28,748 nt of DNA from the NCBI GenBank assembly GCA_036276115.1, contig DATBEM010000206.1, positions 1-28,748 of the forward strand, read 5' to 3'. Positions 15,806 through 22,871 of this stretch are shown here, one piece after another. The notes below the pieces were generated by a model. That model searched no databases, was not told where the DNA came from, and saw only the letters and a list, made by a program, of their open reading frames with translations. The translations under genes and the position numbers were made by a program. This DNA is from Trebonia sp036276115 (GTDB lineage: Bacteria > Actinomycetota > Actinomycetes > Streptosporangiales > Streptosporangiaceae). Numbering within the stretch: position 1 is the stretch's first letter; every line of letters starts with the position of its first letter.

Positions 15806-16645
15806 ATGAGCGAGGTCAGGGAGGGCGCGTTCGCGCGGTACGTGGGTGCCCGGCTGGGCGGGTTGCCGGGGGTGCGGGCGGTCACGCTGGGCGGGTCCCG
15901 GGCGGACGGGCGCCAGCGGGACGACTCGGACTGGGACTTCTCGCTGTACTACCGGGGAGCGTTCGAGCCGGAGCGGATCCGGGACCTTGGCTGGGCGGGA
16001 GAGGTTTTCCCCATTGGCGGCTGGGGCGGCGGGGTGTTCAACGGCGGTGCCTGGCTGACGGTTGACGGCCGTCGCGTGGACGTGCACTACCGCGACCTCG
16101 ACGATGTGGAGCGGCACCTGGCGGAGGCGGCGGCCGGGTGGTTCCGGGTCGAGCCGCTGGCGTTCCACCTGGTCGGCGTTCCGACCTACATCGTGGTCGC
16201 GGAGCTGGCGACGCGGCGCCTGCTCGCCGGGAGCCTGCCGTCCGTTGACGAGTACCCGCGGGCGCTACGGGCGGCCGCGCCGCCGCGCTGGCTCGAGCAG
16301 GCCAGCACCACGCTTGGCTACGCCCGGGCCGCGCACGCCCTCCGGGGCCATCTCAGCGACACTGGCGGCGCGATCGCCGTCGCCCTCGCCTGCGCGGCGC
16401 ACGCGGTGCTGGCGGCGCGCGGTGAGTGGATCACCAATGACAAGCACCTGATCGACCGGGCTGGCCTGCGGCCCGCGGACGCGGCCCTGGCCGGGCTGAC
16501 CGCCGATCCGGCCAGCCTCGCCCGCGCCATCGACAGGGCGGAGGCGTTCATCAACGCCGCGGTCGCCGGCATCCCGGCCGCCCGGCCGCGACGCACCCGC
16601 GACGACCGCGCATCAAACAGCGCATCAATCGAAGACGAGGGCTGA
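15806..16645 (+). CDS. Nucleotidyltransferase-fold protein (kanamycin-NTase/MNT-like)
   Basis: 279-aa protein with the Pol-beta-like nucleotidyltransferase signature. GGSRADGRQRDDSDWDFSLYY (about residues 29-49) supplies the GS motif and the first two catalytic aspartates, and RRVDVHYRD supplies the third. A mostly helical C-terminal domain follows (LATRRLLAGSLPSVDEYP, then a HALRGHLSDTGGAIAVALACAAHAVLAARGEW-type helical bundle). This is the layout of aminoglycoside nucleotidyltransferases and of related NMP/AMP transferases. ATG 15806 is 9 bp behind the DUF222-HNH gene, with GGCTAGCC in the gap and no clear ribosome site, so translation may be coupled. The substrate cannot be assigned; an antibiotic, a nucleotide or a protein are all possible. 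Confidence 0.85.
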   Translation: MSEVREGAFARYVGARLGGLPGVRAVTLGGSRADGRQRDDSDWDFSLYYRGAFEPERIRDLGWAGEVFPIGGWGGGVFNGGAWLTVDGRRVDVHYRDLDDVERHLAEAAAGWFRVEPLAFHLVGVPTYIVVAELATRRLLAGSLPSVDEYPRALRAAAPPRWLEQASTTLGYARAAHALRGHLSDTGGAIAVALACAAHAVLAARGEWITNDKHLIDRAGLRPADAALAGLTADPASLARAIDRAEAFINAAVAGIPAARPRRTRDDRASNSASIEDEG

Positions 16646-16943
16646 CCACCGGGTAGTACGGCCCCTGACCTGCCCGGACTGGCACATCCGCTCGGCCAGG
16701 GGCACCCAGGGCGAGGGCTGCTCGACGGCTGGCACGCGGTCCGCGCAAGCACTGGACGCGCCGGCCGGGGTGGCCGAGCGGGCGGCAGTCCGCCGCAACG
16801 TGCCCCCGCGGCCGCATGACCGGGGAACGCCGCGCTGCCACGGGCGCTGCGGGCGGCCGGCCGCCCTGGCTGACGGGAGCGTGAACGCCGCCTGAGGCAC
16901 GTGGCCCGAGCGCGGCTCGACGGGAGTCCTTAAGCTGGTTGTG
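16646..16943. other. Intergenic region before the CDF gene
   Basis: About 300 bp with no supported gene. It contains a perfect 16-bp palindrome GGGCGGCCGGCCGCCC (16851-16866), possibly the terminator of the upstream pair. TAAGCT (16931-16936) is placed about 7 nt before ATG 16944, as in a leaderless promoter. Confidence 0.6.
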
Positions 16944-18560
16944 ATGAACGGTGGACCTGGCCGCGGGCATGCACCCGGGCACGAGGGCGGGCGCGAGCAT
17001 GCCCGCGAACGCGAACGCGAACGCGGGCACGGGCACGGGCACGGGGCGGACGGCGGCCACGGGCACTCGCACGCGCACGGGGTGCAGCCGGGGGCGGACG
17101 CGCGCTGGCTGGCCGCGGCCGGGGCGCTGATCGTCGCGTTCATGTGCGGCGAGGTGGTCGCCGGGGTCGTGGCGCACTCCCTCGCGCTGCTGTCGGACGC
17201 GGCGCACATGCTGACCGACGCCGCCTCGATCGGCCTGGCGCTGGTCACGATGAAGCTCGCGGCCCGGCCGCCACGGGGCGGGTACACGTGGGGCCTGCGG
17301 CGCACGGAGATCCTCTCCGCCCAGGCCAACGGGATCACGCTGGTGCTGCTGGCCGTCTGGCTGGCCTACGAGGCGATCCGGCGGCTGGTCACGCCGCACC
17401 CGGTCACCGGCGGGCTGCTCCTCGGGGTCGCCCTCGTCGGCGTCGCGGTGAACGTCGCCGCCGCCGCGCTGATGGCCCGGGCCGCCCGGCCCGGGCGAGG
17501 GCGCCACCCGGCGGGCGACCACCACCCGGCGGGCGACCACCACGGGGCGGGCGACCACCACGGGGCGGACCACGGCCAGGCGGAATACGACCAGGCGGAA
17601 TACGACCTTCCGGAAGGCGGACCAGGGGAACCGGTCCACGCGGACACGGCGGATCACCCGCGCGCGGGGCAGGCGGGCGAGGCGCGGCCACGCCGGAGCC
17701 TGAACGTGGAGGGGGCGTTCGCCCACGTCCTCACCGACTTGTACGCGTTCATCGCGACCGCGGTGGCGGGCGCGATCGTGCTGGCGACCGGGTTCAGCCG
17801 GGCGGACCCGATCGCGACGCTGGTCGTGGTCGCCCTGATGCTACGGGCGGGCTGGGGCCTGCTGCGGGCGTCGGGCCGGATCTTCCTCGAGGCCGCCCCG
17901 TCCGGGCTGGACCTGGCCGAGCTCGGCACCGCGATGGCCGCCCGGCCGTGCGTGGCCGAGGTCCACGACCTGCACGTCTGGGAGATCACCAACGGCATGC
18001 CGGCCGCGTCGGCGCACGTGCTGGTGGCCAGTGGCCAGGACTGTCACGGGGTGCGGGCCGACCTGGAGCGGCTGCTGGCCGGGCGCGGCATCACCCACGC
18101 CACCTTGCAGGTCGACCATGTCCCCGGCCAGGTCGTTGCCCTTGAGCCCGCTCGTCCCGCGGACGGCCTGCCCGGCCCGGCCCGGCCCGCTCATCCCGGC
18201 TCGGGCGGCGCCCGCCCCGGCCCGGCCAGCACCGGCCCGGCCAGCTCCGCCCAGGCGGGCCACGCCCCCGGCGACCCGGCCCAGGCGGATGGCGCGCACG
18301 CGAACGGCACGGCCAGCGGTTCCCCCGCCAACCCGGCCGGCAACGGTGCCGGCGAGGATCACGGCCAGCCCGCTCACGACCCCGGGCAGGCGGCGCCGGG
18401 CCCCGTCCGCGATGGTTCCGGGCACCCGGCTGACCCGCGCCAGGGCGACGAGCATGTCACCGACGCGCACTGCGATGACCCGCACGGCCCCCGTTACCGG
18501 CCGTCCGCGCCCCCGGCCGAGGGGCCGGGCGGGGCACCGGGCGATGCCGCCGCCGGTTAA
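16944..18560 (+). CDS. Cation diffusion facilitator (CzcD/ZnT-type metal exporter) with His-rich loops
   Basis: 538-aa proton-coupled divalent metal exporter, most likely for zinc or a similar ion. The cytoplasmic N-terminus is His-rich (GHGHGHGADGGHGHSHAHG). Six membrane segments follow. The transport-site HxxxD pairs are SDAAHMLTDA in helix 2 and HVLTDLYAF in helix 5. The loop between helices 4 and 5 contains metal-binding tandem repeats (HPAGDH units, 17505-17558, and QAEYD twice, 17577-17606). The cytoplasmic C-terminal domain has the VAEVHDLHVWEI motif. A further 130-residue Pro/Ala/His/Asp-rich tail, absent from ordinary family members, ends the protein. ATG 16944 lacks a ribosome site and may be leaderless. 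PadR starts 38 bp downstream. Confidence 0.93.
   Translation: MNGGPGRGHAPGHEGGREHARERERERGHGHGHGADGGHGHSHAHGVQPGADARWLAAAGALIVAFMCGEVVAGVVAHSLALLSDAAHMLTDAASIGLALVTMKLAARPPRGGYTWGLRRTEILSAQANGITLVLLAVWLAYEAIRRLVTPHPVTGGLLLGVALVGVAVNVAAAALMARAARPGRGRHPAGDHHPAGDHHGAGDHHGADHGQAEYDQAEYDLPEGGPGEPVHADTADHPRAGQAGEARPRRSLNVEGAFAHVLTDLYAFIATAVAGAIVLATGFSRADPIATLVVVALMLRAGWGLLRASGRIFLEAAPSGLDLAELGTAMAARPCVAEVHDLHVWEITNGMPAASAHVLVASGQDCHGVRADLERLLAGRGITHATLQVDHVPGQVVALEPARPADGLPGPARPAHPGSGGARPGPASTGPASSAQAGHAPGDPAQADGAHANGTASGSPANPAGNGAGEDHGQPAHDPGQAAPGPVRDGSGHPADPRQGDEHVTDAHCDDPHGPRYRPSAPPAEGPGGAPGDAAAG
17505..17606 (+). repeat. 18-bp and 15-bp in-frame repeats in the CDF His loop
   Basis: Three 18-bp units encoding H-(P/G)-A-G-D-H begin at 17505, 17523 and 17541. 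After a short interval, two exact 15-bp units (CAGGCGGAATACGAC) begin at 17577 and 17592. Confidence 0.85.
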
Positions 18561-18598
18561 GCTTGCCCGGATGGATGCTCCCGGCCGGATGATCAGCG

Positions 18599-19219
18599 TT
18601 GAGTAGCGAGGAGCGCGCCCGCCCGCTGCCGCGGACGCCGGTGGCGCTGTCGGTGCTGAACCTGCTGAACGAGCGGTCCATGCACCCCTACGAGATGCGT
18701 GCGCTGATCCGGGAGCGCGGCCATGACCGGGCCTTCAAGATCCGCGAGTCCTCGATCTACGACACCGTGGGCCGGCTGGCCGACCGCGGCTTCGTCGAGG
18801 CGGTCGAGGTCAGCCGCGAGGGCCGCCGGCCCGAGCGGACCGTGTACGCCATCACCGACGCGGGCCGCGATGAGCTCAGCGCCTGGCTGTGGGAGCTCAC
18901 CAGCGAGCCGTCGCAGGAGTACCCCGCCCTCGCGGCGCCGCTGATGTTCATCTACTCCCTCGGCCGCGAGCGCGCGATCGCCGCCCTCACGCTGCGCGCG
19001 GCGAAGCTGGAGGCGCAGGTCTCGGGATCGGACGCCTACCAGCAGGCGCTGGCGACCGGGATGCCGCAGTTCCCCCGGATCTTCGCCATCGAGGAGGAGT
19101 ACGCCCAGGCCATGCGCAAGGCGGAGATCGCCTGGGTGCGGGCCACGGTGGCGGAACTGCGCGATGGCACCTTCCCCTGGCCCGCCCCCGAGGACCTGCC
19201 CGCGTACCCCGTGCCCTAA
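18599..19219 (+). CDS. PadR-family transcriptional regulator
   Basis: 206-aa PadR regulator. The winged-helix domain spans VALSVLNLLNERSMHPYEMRALIRERG, then RESSIYDTVGRLADRGFVE and the wing EGRRPERTVYAITDAGRDEL. The C-terminal Vir_act_alpha_C-type dimerisation helices cover about 110-200. TTG 18599 is the only start that keeps the whole domain: an in-frame stop lies just upstream at 18590, and later GTG codons would remove the first helix. The ribosome site is weak. It lies directly before an ABC-2 exporter operon whose promoter carries a perfect inverted repeat (19271-19286). PadR proteins next to such exporters are usually ligand-released repressors, and that role is inferred here. Confidence 0.9.
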   Translation: MSSEERARPLPRTPVALSVLNLLNERSMHPYEMRALIRERGHDRAFKIRESSIYDTVGRLADRGFVEAVEVSREGRRPERTVYAITDAGRDELSAWLWELTSEPSQEYPALAAPLMFIYSLGRERAIAALTLRAAKLEAQVSGSDAYQQALATGMPQFPRIFAIEEEYAQAMRKAEIAWVRATVAELRDGTFPWPAPEDLPAYPVP

Positions 19220-19244
19220 CGGCCGCCAGAACTCGCGATATACC

Positions 19245-19274
19245 TTGTTCCGCTCTGCCTGCTCACGATATACT
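19245..19274 (+). promoter_or_regulatory. Promoter of the ABC exporter operon
   Basis: TTGTTC (19245-19250) and TATACT (19269-19274) with an 18-bp spacer, in an AT-rich gap. ACTCGCGATATAC (19231-19243) is partly repeated as GCTCACGATATAC (19261-19273), 30 bp apart. Confidence 0.55.
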
Positions 19275-19286
19275 CGACTTCGAGTA
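19271..19286. promoter_or_regulatory. Putative PadR operator (TACTCGA-CT-TCGAGTA)
   Basis: Perfect 16-bp inverted repeat with 7-bp arms. It overlaps the -10 element of the ABC operon promoter and extends to the expected transcription start, an ideal repressor site. It lies between the PadR gene and the operon. Confidence 0.7.
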
Positions 19287-19315
19287 GTTCGTTTCGAATA
19301 TTGGGAGCGCGAGCA

Positions 19316-20407
19316 ATGACAGTACCCACCGGGCCGTGGGCGGTCCAGGTCACGGGGCTCCGCAAGAGCTTCGGGGCCGGGAACGCGGCGGTCGCGGCCG
19401 TGCGCGGGATGGACCTGGCGGTCGCCGAGGGCGAGATCTTCGGCCTGCTCGGACCGAACGGGGCAGGCAAGTCGACCACCTTGCGCATCCTCACCACGCT
19501 GCTGCCGGCCGACGGCGGCGAGGCCGTCATCGCGGGCGCCGACGTGCGGCGGGCGCCGGCGCGGGTCCGGGCCCGCATCGGCTACGTGGGGCAACTCGGG
19601 GGCGCCGACGCGGGCGCCACCGGGCGGGAGAACTTGCTGCTGACGGGGCGGCTGTACGGGCTCGGGCGGGCCGCCGCGCGGGCCCGGTGCGCGGAGCTCC
19701 TCGGCGTCTTCGACCTCAGCGAGCAGGCAGGCCGGCCAGTCCGCACGTACTCGGGCGGGCAGAAGCGGCGGCTAGAGATCGCGCTGGGCATCATGCACCG
19801 GCCCCGGGTCCTGTTCCTGGACGAGCCGACGACCGGCCTGGACCCGCAGAACCGGGCCAACCTGTGGGAGCTGCTGCGGCAGCTGCGGGCGGCCGGCTCG
19901 ACGGTCGTGCTCACCACGCACTACCTCGACGAGGCCGATCACCTGTGCGACCGGATCGCGATCATCGACCACGGCGCCGTGATCGCCCTCGGCTCGCCGG
20001 CCGAGCTCAAGCAGCGCTACTCCGGCGAGGCGATCGCCATCACCCCCGACGTGCCCGCCCCGTCGCTGCCCGCCCTGGCCCTTGACCTCGCGGGCGCCCT
20101 GGCCGGCGATCCCCCGGCCGCGGGCGCCGCGCCCGGCGCTGCCTGGGCGGTCACCGGCGACGGGGCCATCCGGCTGGCGCTGGCGGACGGGTCACCCGGC
20201 GCCACCGAGGCGATGGCGGCCGCCTTCGCCCTGCTGGCCCGCCGGGGCGTCGCGGTCCTCGCGGCCGGGATCGCCCGGCCTTCCCTGGACGACGTTTTCC
20301 TTCACGAAACCGGGCGCACGTTGCGCGACGCCGGCTCGCCGCCCGGGGGCGCCCGGACGGACGGCGCGGCTGGCGTATCCGCGGCCGCGGCGGGAGTAGC
20401 GGCATGA
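19316..20407 (+). CDS. ABC exporter ATP-binding protein (DrrA-like)
   Basis: 363-aa ATPase of an ABC-2 type exporter, similar to the daunorubicin resistance family. It has Walker A GPNGAGKST, Q-loop GYVGQLGGADAGATGRENL, signature YSGGQKRRLEIALGI, Walker B RVLFLDEPTTGLD, and the switch histidine in TTHYLDEADHLCDRIAIID. The C-terminal 110 residues form the DrrA-type accessory domain ending in SLDDVFLHETGRTLRD. ATG 19316 is chosen because GGGAG (19303-19307) lies 8 nt upstream. The stop overlaps the permease start by 4 bp (ATGA), showing translational coupling. The likely substrate is a hydrophobic drug or lipid, which cannot be read from sequence. Confidence 0.94.
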   Translation: MTVPTGPWAVQVTGLRKSFGAGNAAVAAVRGMDLAVAEGEIFGLLGPNGAGKSTTLRILTTLLPADGGEAVIAGADVRRAPARVRARIGYVGQLGGADAGATGRENLLLTGRLYGLGRAAARARCAELLGVFDLSEQAGRPVRTYSGGQKRRLEIALGIMHRPRVLFLDEPTTGLDPQNRANLWELLRQLRAAGSTVVLTTHYLDEADHLCDRIAIIDHGAVIALGSPAELKQRYSGEAIAITPDVPAPSLPALALDLAGALAGDPPAAGAAPGAAWAVTGDGAIRLALADGSPGATEAMAAAFALLARRGVAVLAAGIARPSLDDVFLHETGRTLRDAGSPPGGARTDGAAGVSAAAAGVAA

Positions 20408-21168
20408 CGACGTTCACCGTCCAGACCGGCCTGTTCTTCCAGCGCAAGATGCTGGAGTCGCTGCGCCAGCCGGCGTGGATCGTCATGGGGCTGACGACCC
20501 CGCTGCTGTACCTGGCGCTGTTCACGCCGCTGCTGAACTCCCTGGCGGGCGGCCCCGGCTTCCCGCCCGGGCACGTCCTGGACGTGTTCGTGCCGGGCGT
20601 GCTGGTCCTGATCGCGTTCGGGGCCGGGATGGGGGCCGGCTGGACGGTCATCTGGGAGCTGGACTCGGGCGTTATCGAGCGGCTGCGGGTGAGTCCCGCC
20701 AGCCGCCTCGCGCTGCTGCTCGGGACGGTCGTGCGGGACATCGTCATGTTCGCCGTCCCGGCCGTCGTTGTCCTCGGCGTCGCCGCCGTGGCCGGCTTCC
20801 ACGCCCATCTCGCGGGCCTGGTGCTGCTGCTGGTGCTGCTGTCGCTGCTGACGGCGGCCTGCTCGGCCGCGTCGTCGGCCCTCGGGCTGTCCCTGCGGCA
20901 GATCGGCAGCCTGGCGGCCGTGGTCACCGGGGTGCAACTGCCGCTCACGCTGCTGTCGGGGATCTTGCTGCCGCTGTCGCTCGGGCCGCCCTGGCTGCGG
21001 GTGCTCGGCCACCTCAACCCGATGTACTACGCGGTCGCGGCGGCCCGGGACCTGGCGGCCGGGACGGTGGGCACCGCCGTGGTCGGGGCCGGCTTCGCGG
21101 TCACCGCCGCCGCGGCCGCGCTCGCGATCTGGTGGGGCACCCGCGCCTACTCCCGCGCGATGGCGTAA
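20404..21168 (+). CDS. ABC-2 type exporter permease (DrrB-like)
   Basis: 254-aa integral membrane partner of the preceding ATPase. Six hydrophobic segments are visible, starting at PAWIVMGLTTPLLYLALFTPLL. The ABC-2 signature region near the C-terminus includes GVQLPLTLLSGILLPLS followed by WLRVLGHLNPMYYAVAAARDL, characteristic of DrrB-type permeases. The short cytoplasmic stretch ERLRVSPASRLALLLG is the usual coupling loop. The start overlaps the ATPase stop. Two such ATPase-permease pairs would form the working exporter. No third gene follows on this strand. Confidence 0.93.
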   Translation: MTTFTVQTGLFFQRKMLESLRQPAWIVMGLTTPLLYLALFTPLLNSLAGGPGFPPGHVLDVFVPGVLVLIAFGAGMGAGWTVIWELDSGVIERLRVSPASRLALLLGTVVRDIVMFAVPAVVVLGVAAVAGFHAHLAGLVLLLVLLSLLTAACSAASSALGLSLRQIGSLAAVVTGVQLPLTLLSGILLPLSLGPPWLRVLGHLNPMYYAVAAARDLAAGTVGTAVVGAGFAVTAAAAALAIWWGTRAYSRAMA

Positions 21169-21177
21169 GCGGGAGCG

Positions 21178-21510
21178 CTAGGACGGCTGCTGCAGGGGCC
21201 ACACCTCCACGACCCCGTGGGCGACGGCGCACGGGGTCCCGGCGGCCAGCTCCACCGCCTCCGCCAGCGAGGCCGCCTCGATGATCGCGAAGCCCGCCAC
21301 CGGGAGGTCCGCCTGCAGGAACGGGCCGGGCCGCTGCTCGGCCCCGGCCGCGTCATGGTTGCGGACCTGCACCGGCGGGCCGGCGATCCCCATCTCGACG
21401 CCGTCGCCGCGCATCCGCGCATCGTGCTCGTGGGCGGCGTCCCGCACGGAGGGGGCGGTACGGTCGTAGCCTGCCTTGTCGCCGTACCCGATCGTCACGA
21501 ACCTGGCCAC
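21178..21510 (-). CDS. YCII-related domain protein
   Basis: 110-aa protein of the YCII-related (YciI/DGPF-like) alpha-beta barrel family. It begins with ARFVTIGYGDKAGYDRTAP and ends in VAGFAIIEAASLAEAVELA followed by VVEVWPL, the typical closing strand. GTG 21510 is preferred because GGAG (21523-21520) is 9 nt upstream and the protein then starts like its relatives; ATG 21519 directly abuts that GGAG and is less likely functional. Members are small, often dimeric proteins of uncertain enzymatic role, frequently encoded near ECF sigma factors, but none is present here. It is convergent with the ABC permease, with 9 bp between the genes. Confidence 0.82.
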   Translation of the reverse strand: MARFVTIGYGDKAGYDRTAPSVRDAAHEHDARMRGDGVEMGIAGPPVQVRNHDAAGAEQRPGPFLQADLPVAGFAIIEAASLAEAVELAAGTPCAVAHGVVEVWPLQQPS

Positions 21511-21608
21511 GATGCTCATCTCCGCACGGTTAGCCCCGGCCGGTTGCCAGGGCCTGCCCAGTGGTGACGCGTGGCGGCCGCGCCAGTCATCGGGCCGCCG
21601 GCGGCGGG

Positions 21609-22598
21609 CTAGCCGCCGATCGCCGACATGGGCCGCTCGGGCTGCAGGAACGTCGGGTCGTTGATGCCGTGGCCGGGCAGCTTGACCGCGACCGCGGCTC
21701 GCCATCGCTCGGCGATCGCCTCGTCGGGCGCGTCACCGCGCAGCAGGGCGCGCAGGTCGCTCTCCTCCCGGGCGAACAGGCAGTTGCGGACCTGCCCGTC
21801 GGCGGTCACCCGGACCCGGTCGCAGGAGCCGCAGAACGGCCTGGTCACCGACGCGATCACCCCGACCCGGGCGGGGCCGCCGTCAACCAGGAACATCTCG
21901 GCCGGGGCAGGGCCCCGGTCGCGGGCCGCCTCGGGGATGAGGGTGAAGTCCTTCGACAGCAGCGCGAAGATCTCGTCGGCCGTCACCATTTCCGACCGCT
22001 TCCAGCCGTGCTGGGCGTCGAGTGGCATCTGCTCGATGAAGCGCAGCTCATACCCGTGGTCGAGGCAGTACCGCAGCAGCGACGCGGGCTCGTCGTCATT
22101 CGCGTCGCGCATCAAGACGGCGTTGACCTTGACCGGCCCGAGCCCGGCGGCCGCGGCGGCGGCCAGCCCGTCAAGGACGTCAGGCAGCCGGTCACGCATC
22201 GCCAGCTTGCGGAACACCTCCGGGCGGAGCGTGTCGAGGGAGACGTTGACCCGGTCCAGCCCGGCCGCGCGCAGCGGGGCGGCCAGCCGCGCCAGCCCGA
22301 TCCCGTTCGTGGTCAGCGAGACCTCCGGGCGCGGCGCCAGCGCGCTGACGGCGGCGACGATCGAGGGCAGGTCGCGGCGCAGCAGCGGTTCCCCGCCGGT
22401 GAACCGGACCTCGCGGATGCCGAGGAGCTCGACCCCGATCCGGACCAGCCGGATGACCTCAGGCGCGGTGAGCACCTCCGGCTTGGGCAGCCACTCCAGC
22501 CCCTCGGGGGGCATGCAGTAGGCGCACCGCAGGTTGCACCGATCGGTGAGCGAAAACCGCAGGTCGGTGGCTATCCGCCCGTATGAGTCAGCCAGCAT
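21609..22598 (-). CDS. moaA: GTP 3',8-cyclase MoaA
   Basis: 329-aa radical-SAM enzyme for the first step of molybdenum cofactor synthesis, turning GTP into 3',8-cyclo-7,8-dihydro-GTP. The N-terminal cluster motif CNLRCAYC (C21, C25, C28) binds the SAM-associated [4Fe-4S]. FTGGEPLLR is the SAM-binding GGE motif. The second cluster is held by C256, C259 (CGSC) and C273, and the protein ends with the conserved Gly-Gly pair (SAIGG) needed for activity. Length and spacing match the family. ATG 22598 follows a GAGG-type purine stretch. No moaC, moaE or mog is adjacent. It lies downstream of tRNA-Sec on the same strand, with a strong palindrome between them. Confidence 0.96.
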   Translation of the reverse strand: MLADSYGRIATDLRFSLTDRCNLRCAYCMPPEGLEWLPKPEVLTAPEVIRLVRIGVELLGIREVRFTGGEPLLRRDLPSIVAAVSALAPRPEVSLTTNGIGLARLAAPLRAAGLDRVNVSLDTLRPEVFRKLAMRDRLPDVLDGLAAAAAAGLGPVKVNAVLMRDANDDEPASLLRYCLDHGYELRFIEQMPLDAQHGWKRSEMVTADEIFALLSKDFTLIPEAARDRGPAPAEMFLVDGGPARVGVIASVTRPFCGSCDRVRVTADGQVRNCLFAREESDLRALLRGDAPDEAIAERWRAAVAVKLPGHGINDPTFLQPERPMSAIGG

Positions 22599-22708
22599 CG
22601 CCTCAGCCTATGCGTCAGTTCCGGCGGCACAGCCACCGCGACGCCGCAGTTGCCCCGCCGGCGCGGGAAGTTGTCCCTTAGGACGTAACAAGCCCTCCGA
22701 GCCTGCTG

Positions 22709-22734
22709 TTCCGGGGCGGCGCGCCGCCCCGGAA
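22709..22734 (-). terminator. 26-bp perfect palindrome downstream of selC
   Basis: TTCCGGGGCGGCG joined directly to its reverse complement. It begins 22 bp after the tRNA-Sec 3' end on the minus strand, where a terminator is expected, and lies before moaA. There is no T-tract. Confidence 0.65.
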
Positions 22735-22756
22735 GCGGGCGGCGTAGGTTTGGAGG

Positions 22757-22849
22757 CGGAGGCGGACGGGAATCGAACCCGCCGACCGCGCGGCGCGCGG
22801 CCCACTGGTTTTGAAGACCAGGGGGACCACCAGGAACCCAGACGCCTCC
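22757..22849 (-). tRNA. selC: tRNA-Sec (anticodon UCA)
   Basis: Selenocysteine tRNA, 93 nt to the discriminator base. The anticodon loop is CTTCAAA with anticodon TCA (plus-strand 22812-22814), flanked by the stem CTGGT/ACCAG. The long variable arm is a GC stem (CCGCGC/GCGCGG). The T-loop is TTCGATT closed by GCGGG/CCCGT. The acceptor GGAGGCG pairs with CGCCTCC over 7 bp; the expected eighth pair of a tRNA-Sec acceptor is a T-C mismatch. The discriminator is G, as in all tRNA-Sec, and CCA is not encoded. SelB, encoded 3.7 kb away, delivers this tRNA to in-frame UGA codons. Confidence 0.95.
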
Positions 22850-22856
22850 ACCGCTG

Positions 22857-22862
22857 ACTATA
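22857..22862 (-). promoter_or_regulatory. -10 element of selC
   Basis: TATAGT on the minus strand ends 7 nt before the mature 5' end of tRNA-Sec, so transcription should start at or just before the tRNA. Its last plus-strand base is the first base of the AGGAG ribosome site of the divergent GH13 gene. Confidence 0.6.
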
Positions 22863-22871
22863 GGAGAACCC

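Noticed and set aside
16760..16860. tRNA-like stretch with GGGGTGGCCGAGCGGGCGG resembling a tRNA-Leu/Ser D-arm
   Set aside because: No anticodon stem or TTCGANTCC T-loop follows at the right distance, and no acceptor pairing can be formed.
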